Shown: positions 1-11,436 of the stretch, in pieces | How positions within the stretch are numbered: position 1 is the first letter of the stretch | Layout of the letters: each line of letters begins with the position of its first letter | Assembly (NCBI GenBank): GCA_039881145.1 | Contig: JAYKKI010000088.1 | Span: 4,092,501-4,156,500, forward strand | Direction: 5' to 3' | Length of the DNA: 64,000 bases | From: Druceiella hillmani | Taxonomy: Eukaryota > Arthropoda > Insecta > Lepidoptera > Hepialidae | The notes under the pieces: generated by a model | Told to the model about the DNA's origin: nothing | What the model saw: only the letters and a program-made list of their open reading frames with translations | The model's database searches: none | Translations under genes and position numbers: made by a program

Positions 1-323
1 CCCCGTTTATTTTATCTGTTTTTCCTCGTTATATTTGAGTTGTTGTTATGTCCAGATAAGTATTGAATATCAAGATTTAGTTCAGAAAATAAATTAATGA
101 CAAAGTCGGGAAAATCTACGCCCTAAAGAAGCTACAAATACTAATTTCTTTATTTATGACAACCAGGTACTAAACAAAATGTTTATTAATTTGTTGTCTA
201 ATAACGGAAATGAATGTTTTGTTCCTTGATATTATTTAGCATGAATTGTTTATCATGTTACCGAGTGGATCAAAAATATGGTTTTAATTATTATCTTCCA
301 CGTTGTCAATAATTTTCTATTTT

Positions 324-360
324 TAACCGATTTCAAAAAAAGGAGAAGGTTCTCAATTCG
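324..360 (+). repeat. Lepidoptera-type dispersed repeat core (unit A)
   Basis: Contains 'aaccgatttcaaaaaa' followed by 'ggagaaggttctcaattcg'. From general knowledge this closely matches a motif scattered through lepidopteran genomes, and is the best single clue to the organism. The same core occurs in unit C at 14965-15001. Assignment is from memory, not from a search. Confidence 0.6.
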
Positions 361-1839
361 TCAGAATCTTTTTTTAATTCTTTACTGAATAGACTATAGG
401 AGTGGTCTCATATAAATATGATGACGATCTGATGATAATGTCCAGAAATGAATGATGGAACTCCTTAACGAATGGGAGTAAATTAAATATTTGCTACGGG
501 TAGTTGTTACTTTGGAAAATAACTATGCCGTCTACCATGTCTAATGATAAGTTCTGGGAATGAAAAATGGAGATCTTTAACGGATGGTAGCAAATTAAAC
601 ATGATTCAAAATATTTGTTACTGATAGTTGCTATTTGCAAGATAACTACATTATCGATACTGTCAGAGTCTGATGATGCGTTCTGAATATGAACAATGGA
701 ACTCCTTATCGGATGGTAATTCAAGATATTTACTTCTGATGGTTTTACTTTGCAAAAGAACTGCAGGTCGACCAGGTTAGGGTCTGATGATGAGATCTGA
801 AGTAGATTAATGCAACTCGTTAAGGGAGGGTAGTAAATCAATGGTGATTCATTATTTTTGCTACTAGTTAATTGTTACTTTAGTTGTTAATTTGCAAAAT
901 ATGATATTGGACTTCGGATATGGAGGATGGAACTCCTCAACGGTTAAAAGCTAATCACTGGCGGCTACGACAGTCGCTTTGTTTCTGTGTGTTGTTGATC
1001 TATTTCGTATTGAGTTAGAAGTTGAATTAAATAGAAGTAAAATAAAAATAAATTAATTGTAAATTTAATTAAATTATAAATTTGTTTAACTTGGTAATAT
1101 GGAGAATGGTGACCAAATGAGGTTAATTTGAAATTGCAGGATGCTGCGAAACTTTGGAGAACCGTTTTCAAGAAGCTGACTCAGTATTAGAAAATACTAA
1201 AAGACATTTTCTGTTCCATTAAAAAACAAAACAAAAACAGTTCATCGATACGCCATTTGATGGGGTCTATGAAAAAAGAAAATTGTCATATATACATTCT
1301 TTAAGGCTTCAAAAAAATTCAAAACTGTTTTTTCTATTTCTGTGAGTTCAAATAGTTCTATTACTTCGTCCTTTAAAATTTCATTAAAATCCATCTTTAA
1401 TTGAAAGATGGAAGATCTAAAATGCTATGGCCGAGAGGCACGGCGGAATTAAAAAGGAACGCCATTTTTAGCATTTGTTGCAGAATACTAAAGAGAATAA
1501 CAATTATTACAAAATAATTAAAATTACGTGTCAAAAACTGAATTAAATTCAAGAATATTATGAGTTGTGGTAAGTTATTTTTAGTACATGTATTTGTGCT
1601 TCTTCCGGTACAGAAACAGTAAGCTTTCAATGATTTTTTCGTATGTTCCATATTCTTATTGATTACGTAAATTTTATGTTTCCAATTAGCAAGGCTGAAA
1701 AAAATTCTATTAAAAAGTTTACCAACAACAAACACGTATACGACGTAAACGCCACAACAAATGACATAAATATGGACGTGTCATATTAAGACCGAATAGT
1801 TCCGACTATTTCGCATATTGATGACAAGAATGCTACGAC

Positions 1840-2100
1840 TCACCCCGCAAACAACCCCTGCCGAAAGGCATGCGGGTCGCGGCGTCCACTCAGTGCACCT
1901 GCCGCAGTCCCGTCGCCGTAAATCGCTGGCCAGTCGCCGCGACCAACCTTCCCTTCATAAATAACTTCGCCAGACAATGACCCAGTGGCTATGAAGGATT
2001 GTAAATCACGTGCTATCCATTTGCCGTAGTTAATTGGGGAGTAACAATTTGTTGTTTCCTTTGTGTTTTGTGATGTTGGTATTTGGGGTTTATAGAGTTG
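1840..2100 (-). pseudogene. GC-rich block with open frame, unit A left
   Basis: On the minus strand this GC-rich patch is open for about 86 codons with no ATG at its start. The predicted peptide contains RDLQSFIATGSLSGEVIYEG, then a Gly-rich stretch with GDWPAIYGD, and ends at a TGA after GLFAG. The same frame is present in units B and C and, in opposite orientation, in the right-hand blocks of A and B. Differences between the inverted copies are enriched at third codon positions, which suggests the ancestral block once encoded protein. I do not recognise the family. It may be a relic of an element-encoded protein or an exon captured by the repeat; it is not shown to be expressed. Confidence 0.4.
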
Positions 2101-3054
2101 TTATGAGTATTATTGGAGGAAGACTGCCTTGTGTTGTTTTAACGGCTGATTTTAAGAATATTACTAAATTTTATATTTTTACGATTTCTATTCCTAATTA
2201 TATAATCTGTACATACATATAGAGGTTATATGAAAATAACCTCGTGTCTTAGGCTAATTTAAAATATTTTATTTTTCCCTAAATCTGAAACTATTTTGAA
2301 ATAACTTCAGATAAATATTTAACATTCAACATGGGAATCAAATCATGAAGAAAACTGGGGTGTTTAAGGAAAAGTAAATTTTTTGCTGTGTTCCTTCATT
2401 TAATTGAAAAAAAACCTTATTTTAGATGCAAGCCCCCCTTAATGTTTATTTTGCATATAATAGACGTTTTTATCTACACCATTATGTTTTTGCAATGAGT
2501 CATGTTTCTTAGTTTCTGCGATTTGATTTAGGAATTTTTGTCACTGTAAACTTAATATATAAAAGCACACAAATGATTGAATAGTGAATATGAACAAAAT
2601 AAACAAAACGTAAGAATACTGAAATAACTTAAAAATTGTTTAGTTAAAAGTTTGTTGCAATTTTTCACTAATATAATCATTTTCAATCGTTTTTTTACTA
2701 AATCAGTCACAGGCCACCTTTGAAACAGTATTTCTAATGAAACATACTTTATTTCTAATGAAAAAGGAAAAGCAGTACGAAAATTCACTTTTCCCAAGGA
2801 GCGCTTATACCATGGAGATAAGAACAGGTAAGGAGAGGGTATGAAACAAATTTTGTGGGGAAGCTTAACGCTAAAATGTATGAATGAAGGAGGGAAAATA
2901 CAAAGTCGTACAAAGATATTCATTATACCAATATTCAAACAATGTATCCAGTCGAGAAAGAGAGATGACTATATCATAATTAGTGTTACTTGTGTGTTTT
3001 TTGTTTGAATTCCATATTTTTTTAGACACATTATCGCGGCAAATCTTATACGTC

Positions 3055-3412
3055 CTCTATACTACTCGCGAAGTCATTTCGACGAAGTGCTCGTCGAAGT
3101 TGATCGCAGTCTGAAGTAAGTGACTACACACTCATGCAACCTCGCAAGGAGTTCAGTAGTAGTGAGTCGCCCGCACGCACCTACCAGTAAACAGTACAAC
3201 GTTTATCTGCAAACTGAATTAGCTGAGTATTGTAGTGAGACGCTTCGTGTAACTTCGTGAAGTCCTTTGACTTGGGCGCAAAAAACCGATAGTGATCGGA
3301 AGTCGCCCGAGGCGAGACGAGGTTGCACAAAGCGAATTGAAGTACTTCTCTACACTATTCTCTTCACCTAATTCTCTTCGATCAAATTCACTAGTAGTGT
3401 AGTGCAGGTTTT
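3055..3412. mobile_element. Foldback MITE in unit A
   Basis: About 350 bases bounded by 'ctatactactcgcgaag' and a terminal 'agtgtagtgcag'. The interior is self-complementary ('cgcttcgtgtaacttcg' pairs with 'gaggttgcacaaagcg'), giving a large hairpin rich in 'cgaag' motifs and CpG. Unit B has an empty site here ('gcggcaaatctttttattat'), so this is a discrete insertion. There is no coding capacity. Superfamily is not assigned; the TIRs are short and imperfect. Confidence 0.65.
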
Positions 3413-5038
3413 AAAAATAGATCTAATAGTTAATATAAATATTTCTTGTCTATAGGATCTCGTGAAGCTGTCGCGCTCTTTCCGAATTCAAAAGGCTTAC
3501 GTAGGAGTGAGATGAGATGTTTATGTGCGATTGCTTAAATTATCATGATGTTTCATAGATAATTGTATTTTGTTTTGTCAAAAACTTCTTAAAAATGTGC
3601 GTAGAATTTAATTCTGTGGAAATGCATACTTTCCATTTTATTTATTGATGTGACTTGCTAGTGGAATATGTTCATCGACTTTCTTCAATAAATAGCTTTA
3701 TTTTCTTATTTTTTCAAAAATTACGTGTATATAATTTCATCGAGGAAATATCGATATATTCATCTTAAGTGTTGAAACTATGAACAGGTTTAAATTTAGT
3801 AATTAACGAGTCTTTATGCAATTTGCATAGTTTAAATGTCTTAAAAAGAGATTGAAGCTAATAAAATATCTAAAAAATTTACATTATACAGACAATTAAT
3901 TAGACGGATTTTGCTGCATTAAAAAGAAAATTCAATTTTTTTAATTCTCTTTGGTATAAATATGTGGATATCCTACGGTCACCAAACTTCGCTTTTTATT
4001 TAACCAATGACCTAAATATAAATTTAGACACTTATTTTTTATAAAATGTAAATTTTATATTGTTTTAGTCTTAAAAATATTTTAATACGCCCTTTCTGGT
4101 ATTACAGGTGGTTCGCCATGGATAGTATTAATATTTTTAGTCAAACATTAACGTTAAACTCTGAAGAAAAAACGATACACTTATAAAATCACTGACGTCT
4201 CTGTTTGTGTATAGTTTTGTCTATCTGACATTTATAACATTAAATATTTCACAAGTTGATTAATCGAAACTTAAAATCAGCAAAAAGTTACTTAAGGTGA
4301 GAGCCAAGTGCGGTAGTTGATGAGATATATGTATTTGAATAAATGCTTGATGAATCACTTCCCTTGTGCTTTTCCCTTTCCTTTTCATGGATTATGAGAG
4401 AGGGAGAGTCGCAGCTCATGGGGTTACCTTCTTAAAATTTGGTTGTAAAATCGTCTTCCTTGTGGTAATGTTTTTCCACTCTAAACCTTCACTGATTCCC
4501 ATGAATATGATCTCTTTTTCTTAGGATAATTCTACAGGTTTACATTTTTGTTATTAGTTACGTGCAAAAATCTAATTTTTGGATACTAACATTTATAATT
4601 TTATTAATTATGTCGAAAAAGTAAAGACGTAAACATAGATATATTTAATATCAGATATACTGTAAATAATTATTAATTATCGGTAAAGATTTAGGGAGAC
4701 AGAAATGTTGGTGCTTCTTGTCTGAAAATTTGGCTCATCAGTATGTTCTCAAATAGGATATGAAGTCGTCATCACTATGATCTTAATGCGTCGGCGTGTT
4801 GAAATAATTTTCTAGTTAATATCAAATAAAGTATAATAATAAATTGTATAGATTGCAGACAGCCTTACATGGCATAGAAAATAAATAAACTTTATTGTTC
4901 ATTACAAATTACCAGCATTAAAGTAGTTCAAATAGAATAATACAGTCTACCTCCGATAGCACTCACGATAACTCAATAATTTCCCAAATATCTATAAGGA
5001 CCAAAACAAAAGAAATAACTGTTGTTATTCTGGAACTG

Positions 5039-5228
5039 ACTCCAGCAAGTAGCCACGCGTGATTTAGAATCGTTTATAAATACTGTGCAATTGTCTGGTG
5101 AGATTATTTACGACGGTGAGGAAGGCCGCGTTGGTTGGCAGACGATTTACTACGGAGTGGCCTACACGCCGTTCGGAAGGGGTCATCGCAGTGTATATCA
5201 TTGCGTTCTTGACGGTGATATTTGATAT
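5039..5228 (+). pseudogene. GC-rich block, unit A right (inverted partner)
   Basis: Plus-strand frame open for about 62 codons up to a TGA. It begins after an in-frame TGA with LQQVATRDLESFINT, then LSGEIIYDGEEGRVGWQTIY. It is homologous to the minus-strand peptide of the left block at 1840-2100, so the two blocks are inverted repeats about 2.9 kb apart. Compared codon by codon with the left block, many changes are synonymous (Ser, Phe, Gly, Glu and Tyr codons), while the LSGE.IY.G core and the W..IY motif hold. A frameshift separates the C-terminal parts. Confidence 0.4.
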
Positions 5229-6110
5229 ATTTGATGCTATTAACTCGTAATATCCCTCGTTTATATTAGTTTTCATATGTTGGAAAATATTTCTCAATAC
5301 TATGCCGTTTGGTGACACTACGTTGGTGTTAAGTGATGGCTATTGACAAATGCTAGTTAGCTATCGACGTTTAAATTTATTTAAATATATTTTCGAAATT
5401 GTCAATTAAAATCTGTTCAAATGGTCATGCTTTTTGATCTTTCAAAAACACCGGTAACAGATCCATTTCGCGACTTCATTTAATGCGGTATTATTAATTT
5501 TGACCAGTCCACCTACATCATATTACTACTTCTTTCTTCCATATCAATTTGGATATTTTCCAAGATCTTTTTCCAAGATATTCAAGACATTATATGATAA
5601 TACAATATTGTACATTTATTTATATATATTTTCATAATTGAAAACAATCTGAAAAGGAGGTGGAAATATAAACAACTGCGGGACCATATTTTGCACGTTT
5701 TCTGATACGCCTTTGGTCACTTTTTCTTGTACGAATGGTTGCTACCATTCGTGTAATTTGTTTGCAATATTGAATACAATATTGCTTTTATCAGTCTCTT
5801 CCACTAATTTATCATAACTTTCATTTAAGTGATATTTTTAAAGGGTCTAATAACTTTTTTTATAGAAATATATGAATATTTTAATAATTGCAGATTCTTG
5901 CATTATTTTCTAAAGATTTAATTTCATTTAAAATATGGAACGAAATTGTAATAAACCATAAACATGTTTGCAACTGGTTAATTATTTTATTGCGCATTGT
6001 GAAAAGGAAACAAACTGTTAGAACAATGTGAAAAAATCTATACGTTTATGGGGGATATTGGCAGCATCATTTATTATTAAATTTAAGCTGAATATGTGAC
6101 GAAAAAAACC

Positions 6111-6935
6111 GTTTATTTATATTTATATACACATCTGTGTATATAAAGACACGCCTTTCAACAATACGTAGTTACATTGAGCAGTGTTCGGTTTGAAAAT
6201 GTATTTGTTTGAGTTTTATAGTAATGAATTTGATGATATTCTCAGTCGTACATCGCGTTCGTCTAGACGTAGTGTGGTTATTAATCATACATACCACTTT
6301 TAACCAGATTTCATCTTACTTAGCATGATCTTAACTATATGCTATCTTTAATTGAACATAATTTGCAAGTAAATTTTTAAAAACAACGCTGTAGATCTCA
6401 CAACGTAACAATTTTTAGGTTGCGCAACGTAACAATTTTTTAAAATAATTTCTAATTACCCAGTGTTTACTGCAAGTTTTCTTTCAAATAAAATAAATAA
6501 AAACAAATAGCGGAAATTTTTTTTTTATTCCGGGTGATGATTTTTTACTTTTCTCCCGAACTCCGTATGTGATTGATGTGCAAAAAAAAATAATTTGTTC
6601 TCTGTATCTAAACGCCTATTTGTAATTTGCTATTAAAATAGTTAATTGCACTTTTATACATTATAGTAAATGCCACAAATTCTATGGGTCTGTTGCTCTT
6701 GAATATACACTATGAGTATTATGCCATAGGATTTTCTTAGCAACGATTGGAGATTCGGTAGAAACAAAATTTAGGGCTACATTCTCCACTTTTTCTGGAA
6801 ATCTATAATCAAGTACACTTGAATGTTATGAAATCACTGAAAAGACTGTTCCAGCATTAAAATAAACCTGGTGGAGGTTTGGCTTTTTTAAACCTCAAGA
6901 TTAATCATGAGAATGTCTAGGAATTTTATAGATAA
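6111..6935. other. Spacer between units A and B
   Basis: About 0.8 kb between the end of unit A and the start of the diverged unit B. The B-C junction at 14640 lacks it, so it is extra sequence at the A-B junction. It is AT-rich with a homopolymer T run near 6518. I see no coding frame and no recognisable element ends. Confidence 0.5.
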
Positions 6936-8252
6936 AATGCAATAATTGTCTGTTTCTTCCCTCGTTACATTTGAGTCATTGTTATGCCCAGGAAAGTATT
7001 GAATATGAAGTGCAGAAAATAAATGAATAACAAAGTCTAGAAAATCTTCGCCATTAAAATTTGTAACTCCAATAAAGTTAACTAAAATTTTAATTTTTTT
7101 GTTTACAATAATCAGGTAAATATATTGAATTACTATAATTTTAAGTAATTAATCTCTAATGTGCAATCTAATATGTTAAAAAAATATTTCATTTCTCTAA
7201 CAATATTTAGCATAATTTTTTTCATCCAGTTGAATAAAAATACGGTTTTAAATATCACCTCCCACGTAGTGAATAATTTTTTATTTTATAATACTTAATT
7301 CTGCGAATGTGTTACCGCAATTAACTCAAATGTATCATTTCGAATGATTTAAAAAGTAAATTTATATCGTTCGCACGAAGTTTTGGAAATACTTCCAAAG
7401 GTCAGATATTGTTATTATTATGACAAAATTATTATTTATTAAATAATATAATCCCTTCTAATATGTCGCACAGATTATTTTATGATTTTCGGAACATTAT
7501 GATTTTAATATCATTAGTTAGAAGACGGCAAGCCCCATAAGTTTAAACAGCTTTAATAATGTAAAAGGGAAGATCACTTCAGGTGATACAAGTGATGATT
7601 ATTAGAGGAATTTGGTTTTAAATAGAGCAGAACATTAAAATTTGTTAATAAAAATCATAGTTTAGACAATTTCATAATAATCAATATGATTAGCCGCATC
7701 CTTGGCTGCAAGTCGTTTGCTATGCATCCTTCATCCTCGCTACAATACCTCTATCAGTATATATCTTCTCATCATTGTTTTTAACATAGACTTTGCATCT
7801 AATAAATATTACTTCCTTTCTGCAATACATTGATTCAGTAAGGTATTCATAAAATGTAAACTTGCTTTGGGGTCGGCAAAGATTCCCCAAATTCTAGTTA
7901 AATATTTAACTCTATCATTGGTAACTAATAAGGAAATTGATGCGTGAGAGAGACATCAAAATCCTATTACGTGGTTGCATCTTTCCAGTGTCCAGTTGCA
8001 TGTCATTTTGCATCTTTTTATCTTTCGAAGTACTCTCATATTCCAATACCAAGGCGCGCAGAGGGAACGGTTTATTGTGAAGGCTTTGAAAAATATTTAT
8101 AAGAGTAACCTTCAAACTTTTATTTTCTTTGAATGCCCAATTTCTTGGAAGCGACTACTCTCCAAATGAATTTTTTCCATCTTGTAGTTTCCTGAAAATA
8201 TTAATATGACAAGACAAGTAAGAGATATCATTTTTATGACATCTAATATATT

Positions 8253-8330
8253 GCTTCGTCTATTTCATTGTCCATAAAACCGCAGTGACTCTGGTCAGTG
8301 GGGTTTTATAGACAATGAAATGGACGAAGC
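8253..8330. repeat. 78-bp imperfect hairpin
   Basis: Two 37-base arms (8253-8289 and 8294-8330) are complementary with 4 mismatches around a 4-base loop. The left arm starts 'gcttcgtctatttcattg' and the right arm ends 'caatgaaatggacgaagc'. Probably a small MITE or foldback remnant. Confidence 0.8.
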
Positions 8331-8497
8331 GAAATCTCATTGTTCTGTTACGAGTGAAGATTCATATTCTTCTCAAAACTTCAATGAAGGAGTCATTTCT
8401 CTCATTTAGGCCCGAAAAAGAAAAAATTGGGTGTGGCTGTGTCATGGACACGGCTGTGTGTTTTACGTGAATACGTCTATGTAACGGGTTATATGTT

Positions 8498-8575
8498 TTA
8501 AATAAAATATTTTTATTTATGTATTTATATATTTAAATAAAATATTTTTATTTATGTATTTTAATATTTTTTTAG
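8498..8575 (+). repeat. Short direct duplication, 38-bp spacing
   Basis: 'aaataaaatatttttattta' + 'tgtattt' occurs twice in a row with a spacing of about 38 bases. Low-complexity AT sequence, likely replication slippage. Confidence 0.7.
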
Positions 8576-11121
8576 TCACTACTTTAAACTAATGTTTTAT
8601 ATACAATCGATAGATTTTGATGACAGCTGACGATTAAAACTTAAACGAATATCGTAGCTTTTCTGAATCAAAAGTTATACTAATTGCAAATGTTGATACG
8701 CAGCAAAATAAATTCAAAATGGCGATGCTTCCCCCTCCACCGCGCCCCATGTGTCACTGTTCTCGCTAATCGTAATGCATTTTCTGATGCTTTAGCTATC
8801 CAGTGATATAATTTAATTTTTGATGTAGAGGATAGATTCGAAACTGCAACGCGAAAATGTATACCCCAATTTTGTTATCATTAGGTTTTTTGGATGATAG
8901 CAAATTTAAAGACGTATTCACGTCAAAAAAAATTCTTCCAAAACTTTATAAAAACATTCTTCTAAAATATTAGTACGATATAAGTATTTTAAACTACATT
9001 CTTTCATTTCATATATTCGTATAATAATTTACCACAGGGGATATTACCGTACAAGTCGCAAGATTGTAGTCCTGGTTTCCCCTACCTGAAGAGCGTGAGT
9101 TCGGGAGACGTTCACAACGTGTCCCCTAGATGATAAAGTCCTTTTCATTACATTCAGATCATAAATATAATAAATCCATATATAATAAAAATCTCCTGAT
9201 AGCAGTTAATAAGCCGTTAAGTTCGTGTAGATTTCACACTCCGTGGGTTTGTTACGCATTTAGTTATTTATAAAATTTTAAATATTCGACGATAAAGAGT
9301 TTAATAGAAATATTAAATTATTTATAAATACTAATTTGTTTTTCACTACATAAATATACTACTCAGTAAAATTAAAGAAACATCGACAATTTTGGAAGAA
9401 AGATTCTGTCATTTATAAATAGTTGTAAATACGGTAAAAAATTCCATTGAAATGAGAAAAAGCCATTTTAAAGTTAAGATTGTGAGGTTTTTAATACGTG
9501 TTTTGAATATTTTTTTCTACTTCTGCTGTAATGTTAAAGACTAAAAGGTAAAATAAAAAATCTCAATTTTTGGTTACTTTAAGAGGTAAGATATTTCCTT
9601 ACCACTTTTTTATTATTAACTATATGTCCATTTGTAGCGGCGTTATTCGTTGTAAAGTAAAAAAAAGTAATTTTTTATTTTAATTGCACGGAACCCGTGA
9701 AAAAATAATTGAATAATACAAATGTAAGGACGAATTTTGGAAACACAGAAATGTTCTCTTTTGAAGTGATAATTCCATCGTATTTTTCACATTTTTTATG
9801 GAATATATGGGGTGAAAACGATTTAATTAATAAAGCTGTTATGATTATTTTAAGTTTAAAGTAATCTCAATTTTCGCGAAAATTGACTGAAAGGTCAGAT
9901 TTTATTTTCACGTGTCCTACATGGTCAAACATATGTATTCACAAAGTTAATATTTGTAATTTATGAAAATAATTAAAGTACCATCGCAGTTTTGTAAAAC
10001 CATTGAAAAAAAATTAATAATTCTTTTTTTAACCATGGATTTGGACTAAAATGTAAAGATGCCAATTTTTTCTCCAAAAAAAGTAAATTATGAATTTATC
10101 ACAGCCGCATTAGCTAAAGCGTAACACAAGGAGGTTTCATCGCCGGATTTACACTTCATGTTTGCAGGCTTTATACTTGAAGAAAAAAATAGTTTTCTGA
10201 ACATAAATACAACTTTAGTGTTATTAATTTTATGATTATGAAACTATAGTTTAAAAAATTATTCCATAAGGCCATTTTTCTAAAATCATTTTTCTTAAAA
10301 TTACAGCTGTTTAAAAAGTATCCAACATTTTCGATTATGCTTTAGTTTTGCTGAGTAGTTTAGGTTTTCTATTTGTACAGACTCAATACAAATAACTTGG
10401 TTCCCTTTATTTCTTTATTTATTAATGCAAATGGACCAAAATAATTTTGAATCGAAGTGCTTACTAAATGACGTTAACTTGAAATAGCAAGACACTGTGC
10501 AATTTTGGCGACCCGGTTTCGAAAAGCTGACTCAATATTAGAAAATATTAAAAGACATTTTCTATTCCATTAAAAAAACACTTCATCAATACGCCATTTG
10601 ATGGGGTCCATGAAAAAAGAAAATTGTCAAATACAAATTCGGTGTACCTTTACAAATTTCAAAACTTTTTTTCTATTTTTGAGAGACAAATAACTCCACT
10701 AGTTCCTCCTTTAAAATTTCATCAAAATACATCTTAAATTGAAAGATCTATGATGCTGTGACGTACGGATACGGATGGACCGAGAGACAAGACGGAATTA
10801 AATAAATATATACATTTTTACATTTGGTTGCAGAATACTAAAGATAATTATTACAAAATAATTAAAATTACGTGTCAAAAGGTGAATTAAATACGAGACT
10901 ATTATGAGTTGTGGTAAGTTATTTTTAGTACATGTATTTGTGCTTCTTCCGGTACGGAAACAGTAAGTTTTCAGTGATGTTTTCGTATGTCCCATATTCT
11001 TATTGATTACGTAAAGTTTATGTTTCCAATTAACAAGGCTGAAAGAAATTCTAGGATAAGTTTTTCTGGCAACTAACCATAGACACGCCACAACAAATGA
11101 CTTTAATATGGACGTTTCATA

Positions 11122-11436
11122 TTAACACCGAATAGTTCCGACTATTTCGCACGTCGATGACAAGAATGCTACGACCCACCCCGCAAACAACCCGTGCCGA
11201 AAGGCATACGGATCGCGGCGTCCACGCGAAGCACCCGCCGCAGTCTCGTCGCCGTAAATCGATGGCCAGCCGCCGCGACCGACCTCCCCTTCATAAATAA
11301 CTTCGCCAGACAATGACCCAGTGGTTATGAAGGATTGTAAATCACGTGTTGTCCACTTGCCGTAGTTACTTGGGGAGTAACGGTTTGTTGTTTCCTTTGT
11401 GTTTTGCGGTGTTGGTATTTGGGGTTTATTGAGTTG
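11122..11436 (-). pseudogene. GC-rich block with open frame, unit B left (longest)
   Basis: Unit B counterpart of the block at 1840-2100, open for about 104 codons before the stop. The minus-strand translation includes NYGKWTTRDLQSF, LSGEVIYEGEVGRGGWPSIY and a C-terminal RRDPYAFRHGLFAGWVVAF. Here the TGA seen in A and C after GLFAG is TGG, so the frame runs 21 codons further. There is no ATG near the 5' end and no recognised domain. That it is the longest in the most diverged unit suggests it may be nearest the ancestral reading frame. Confidence 0.4.

Larger units (their letters stand above)
1..6110 (+). repeat. Tandem family I, unit A
   Basis: First copy of a multi-kilobase tandem unit; the window starts inside or at its edge. 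The opening 'ccccgtttattttatctg' recurs at 14643, and markers at about 1190, 1800, 2040, 2560, 3430, 4110, 4270, 4860 and 5060 recur in the same order in units B and C. Identity to unit C is very high for the first 950 bases (about 95% by eye); identity to B is clearly lower. Near its end, 'gatattggcagcat' (about 6055) matches 14583 at the end of unit B, so the repeat closes near 6110. No intact gene was recognised. It is probably a compound repeat built from transposon relics. Confidence 0.85.
7300..10430. other. Unshared 3.1-kb segment within unit B
   Basis: Present only in unit B relative to A and C. It holds a hairpin at 8253-8330, a short direct duplication at 8498-8575 and a motif 'aaatttaaagacgtattcacg' (about 8905) that recurs in diverged form at about 32755. 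The rest is AT-rich with no supported gene. It could be an insertion, or sequence lost from A and C. Confidence 0.5.

Noticed and set aside
494..841. Minus-strand frame of 115 codons and its twin at 15148-15501
   Set aside because: The peptide is a degenerate internal repeat of a roughly 100-base tandem-like motif; units A and C are about 95% identical here so the frame proves nothing.
1397..1735. Minus-strand 112-codon frame with related frames at 10798-11091 and 16397-16657
   Set aside because: Open in all three family I units but Ile/Phe/Asn-rich, with variable ends and no recognised domain; similarity is explained by unit homology.
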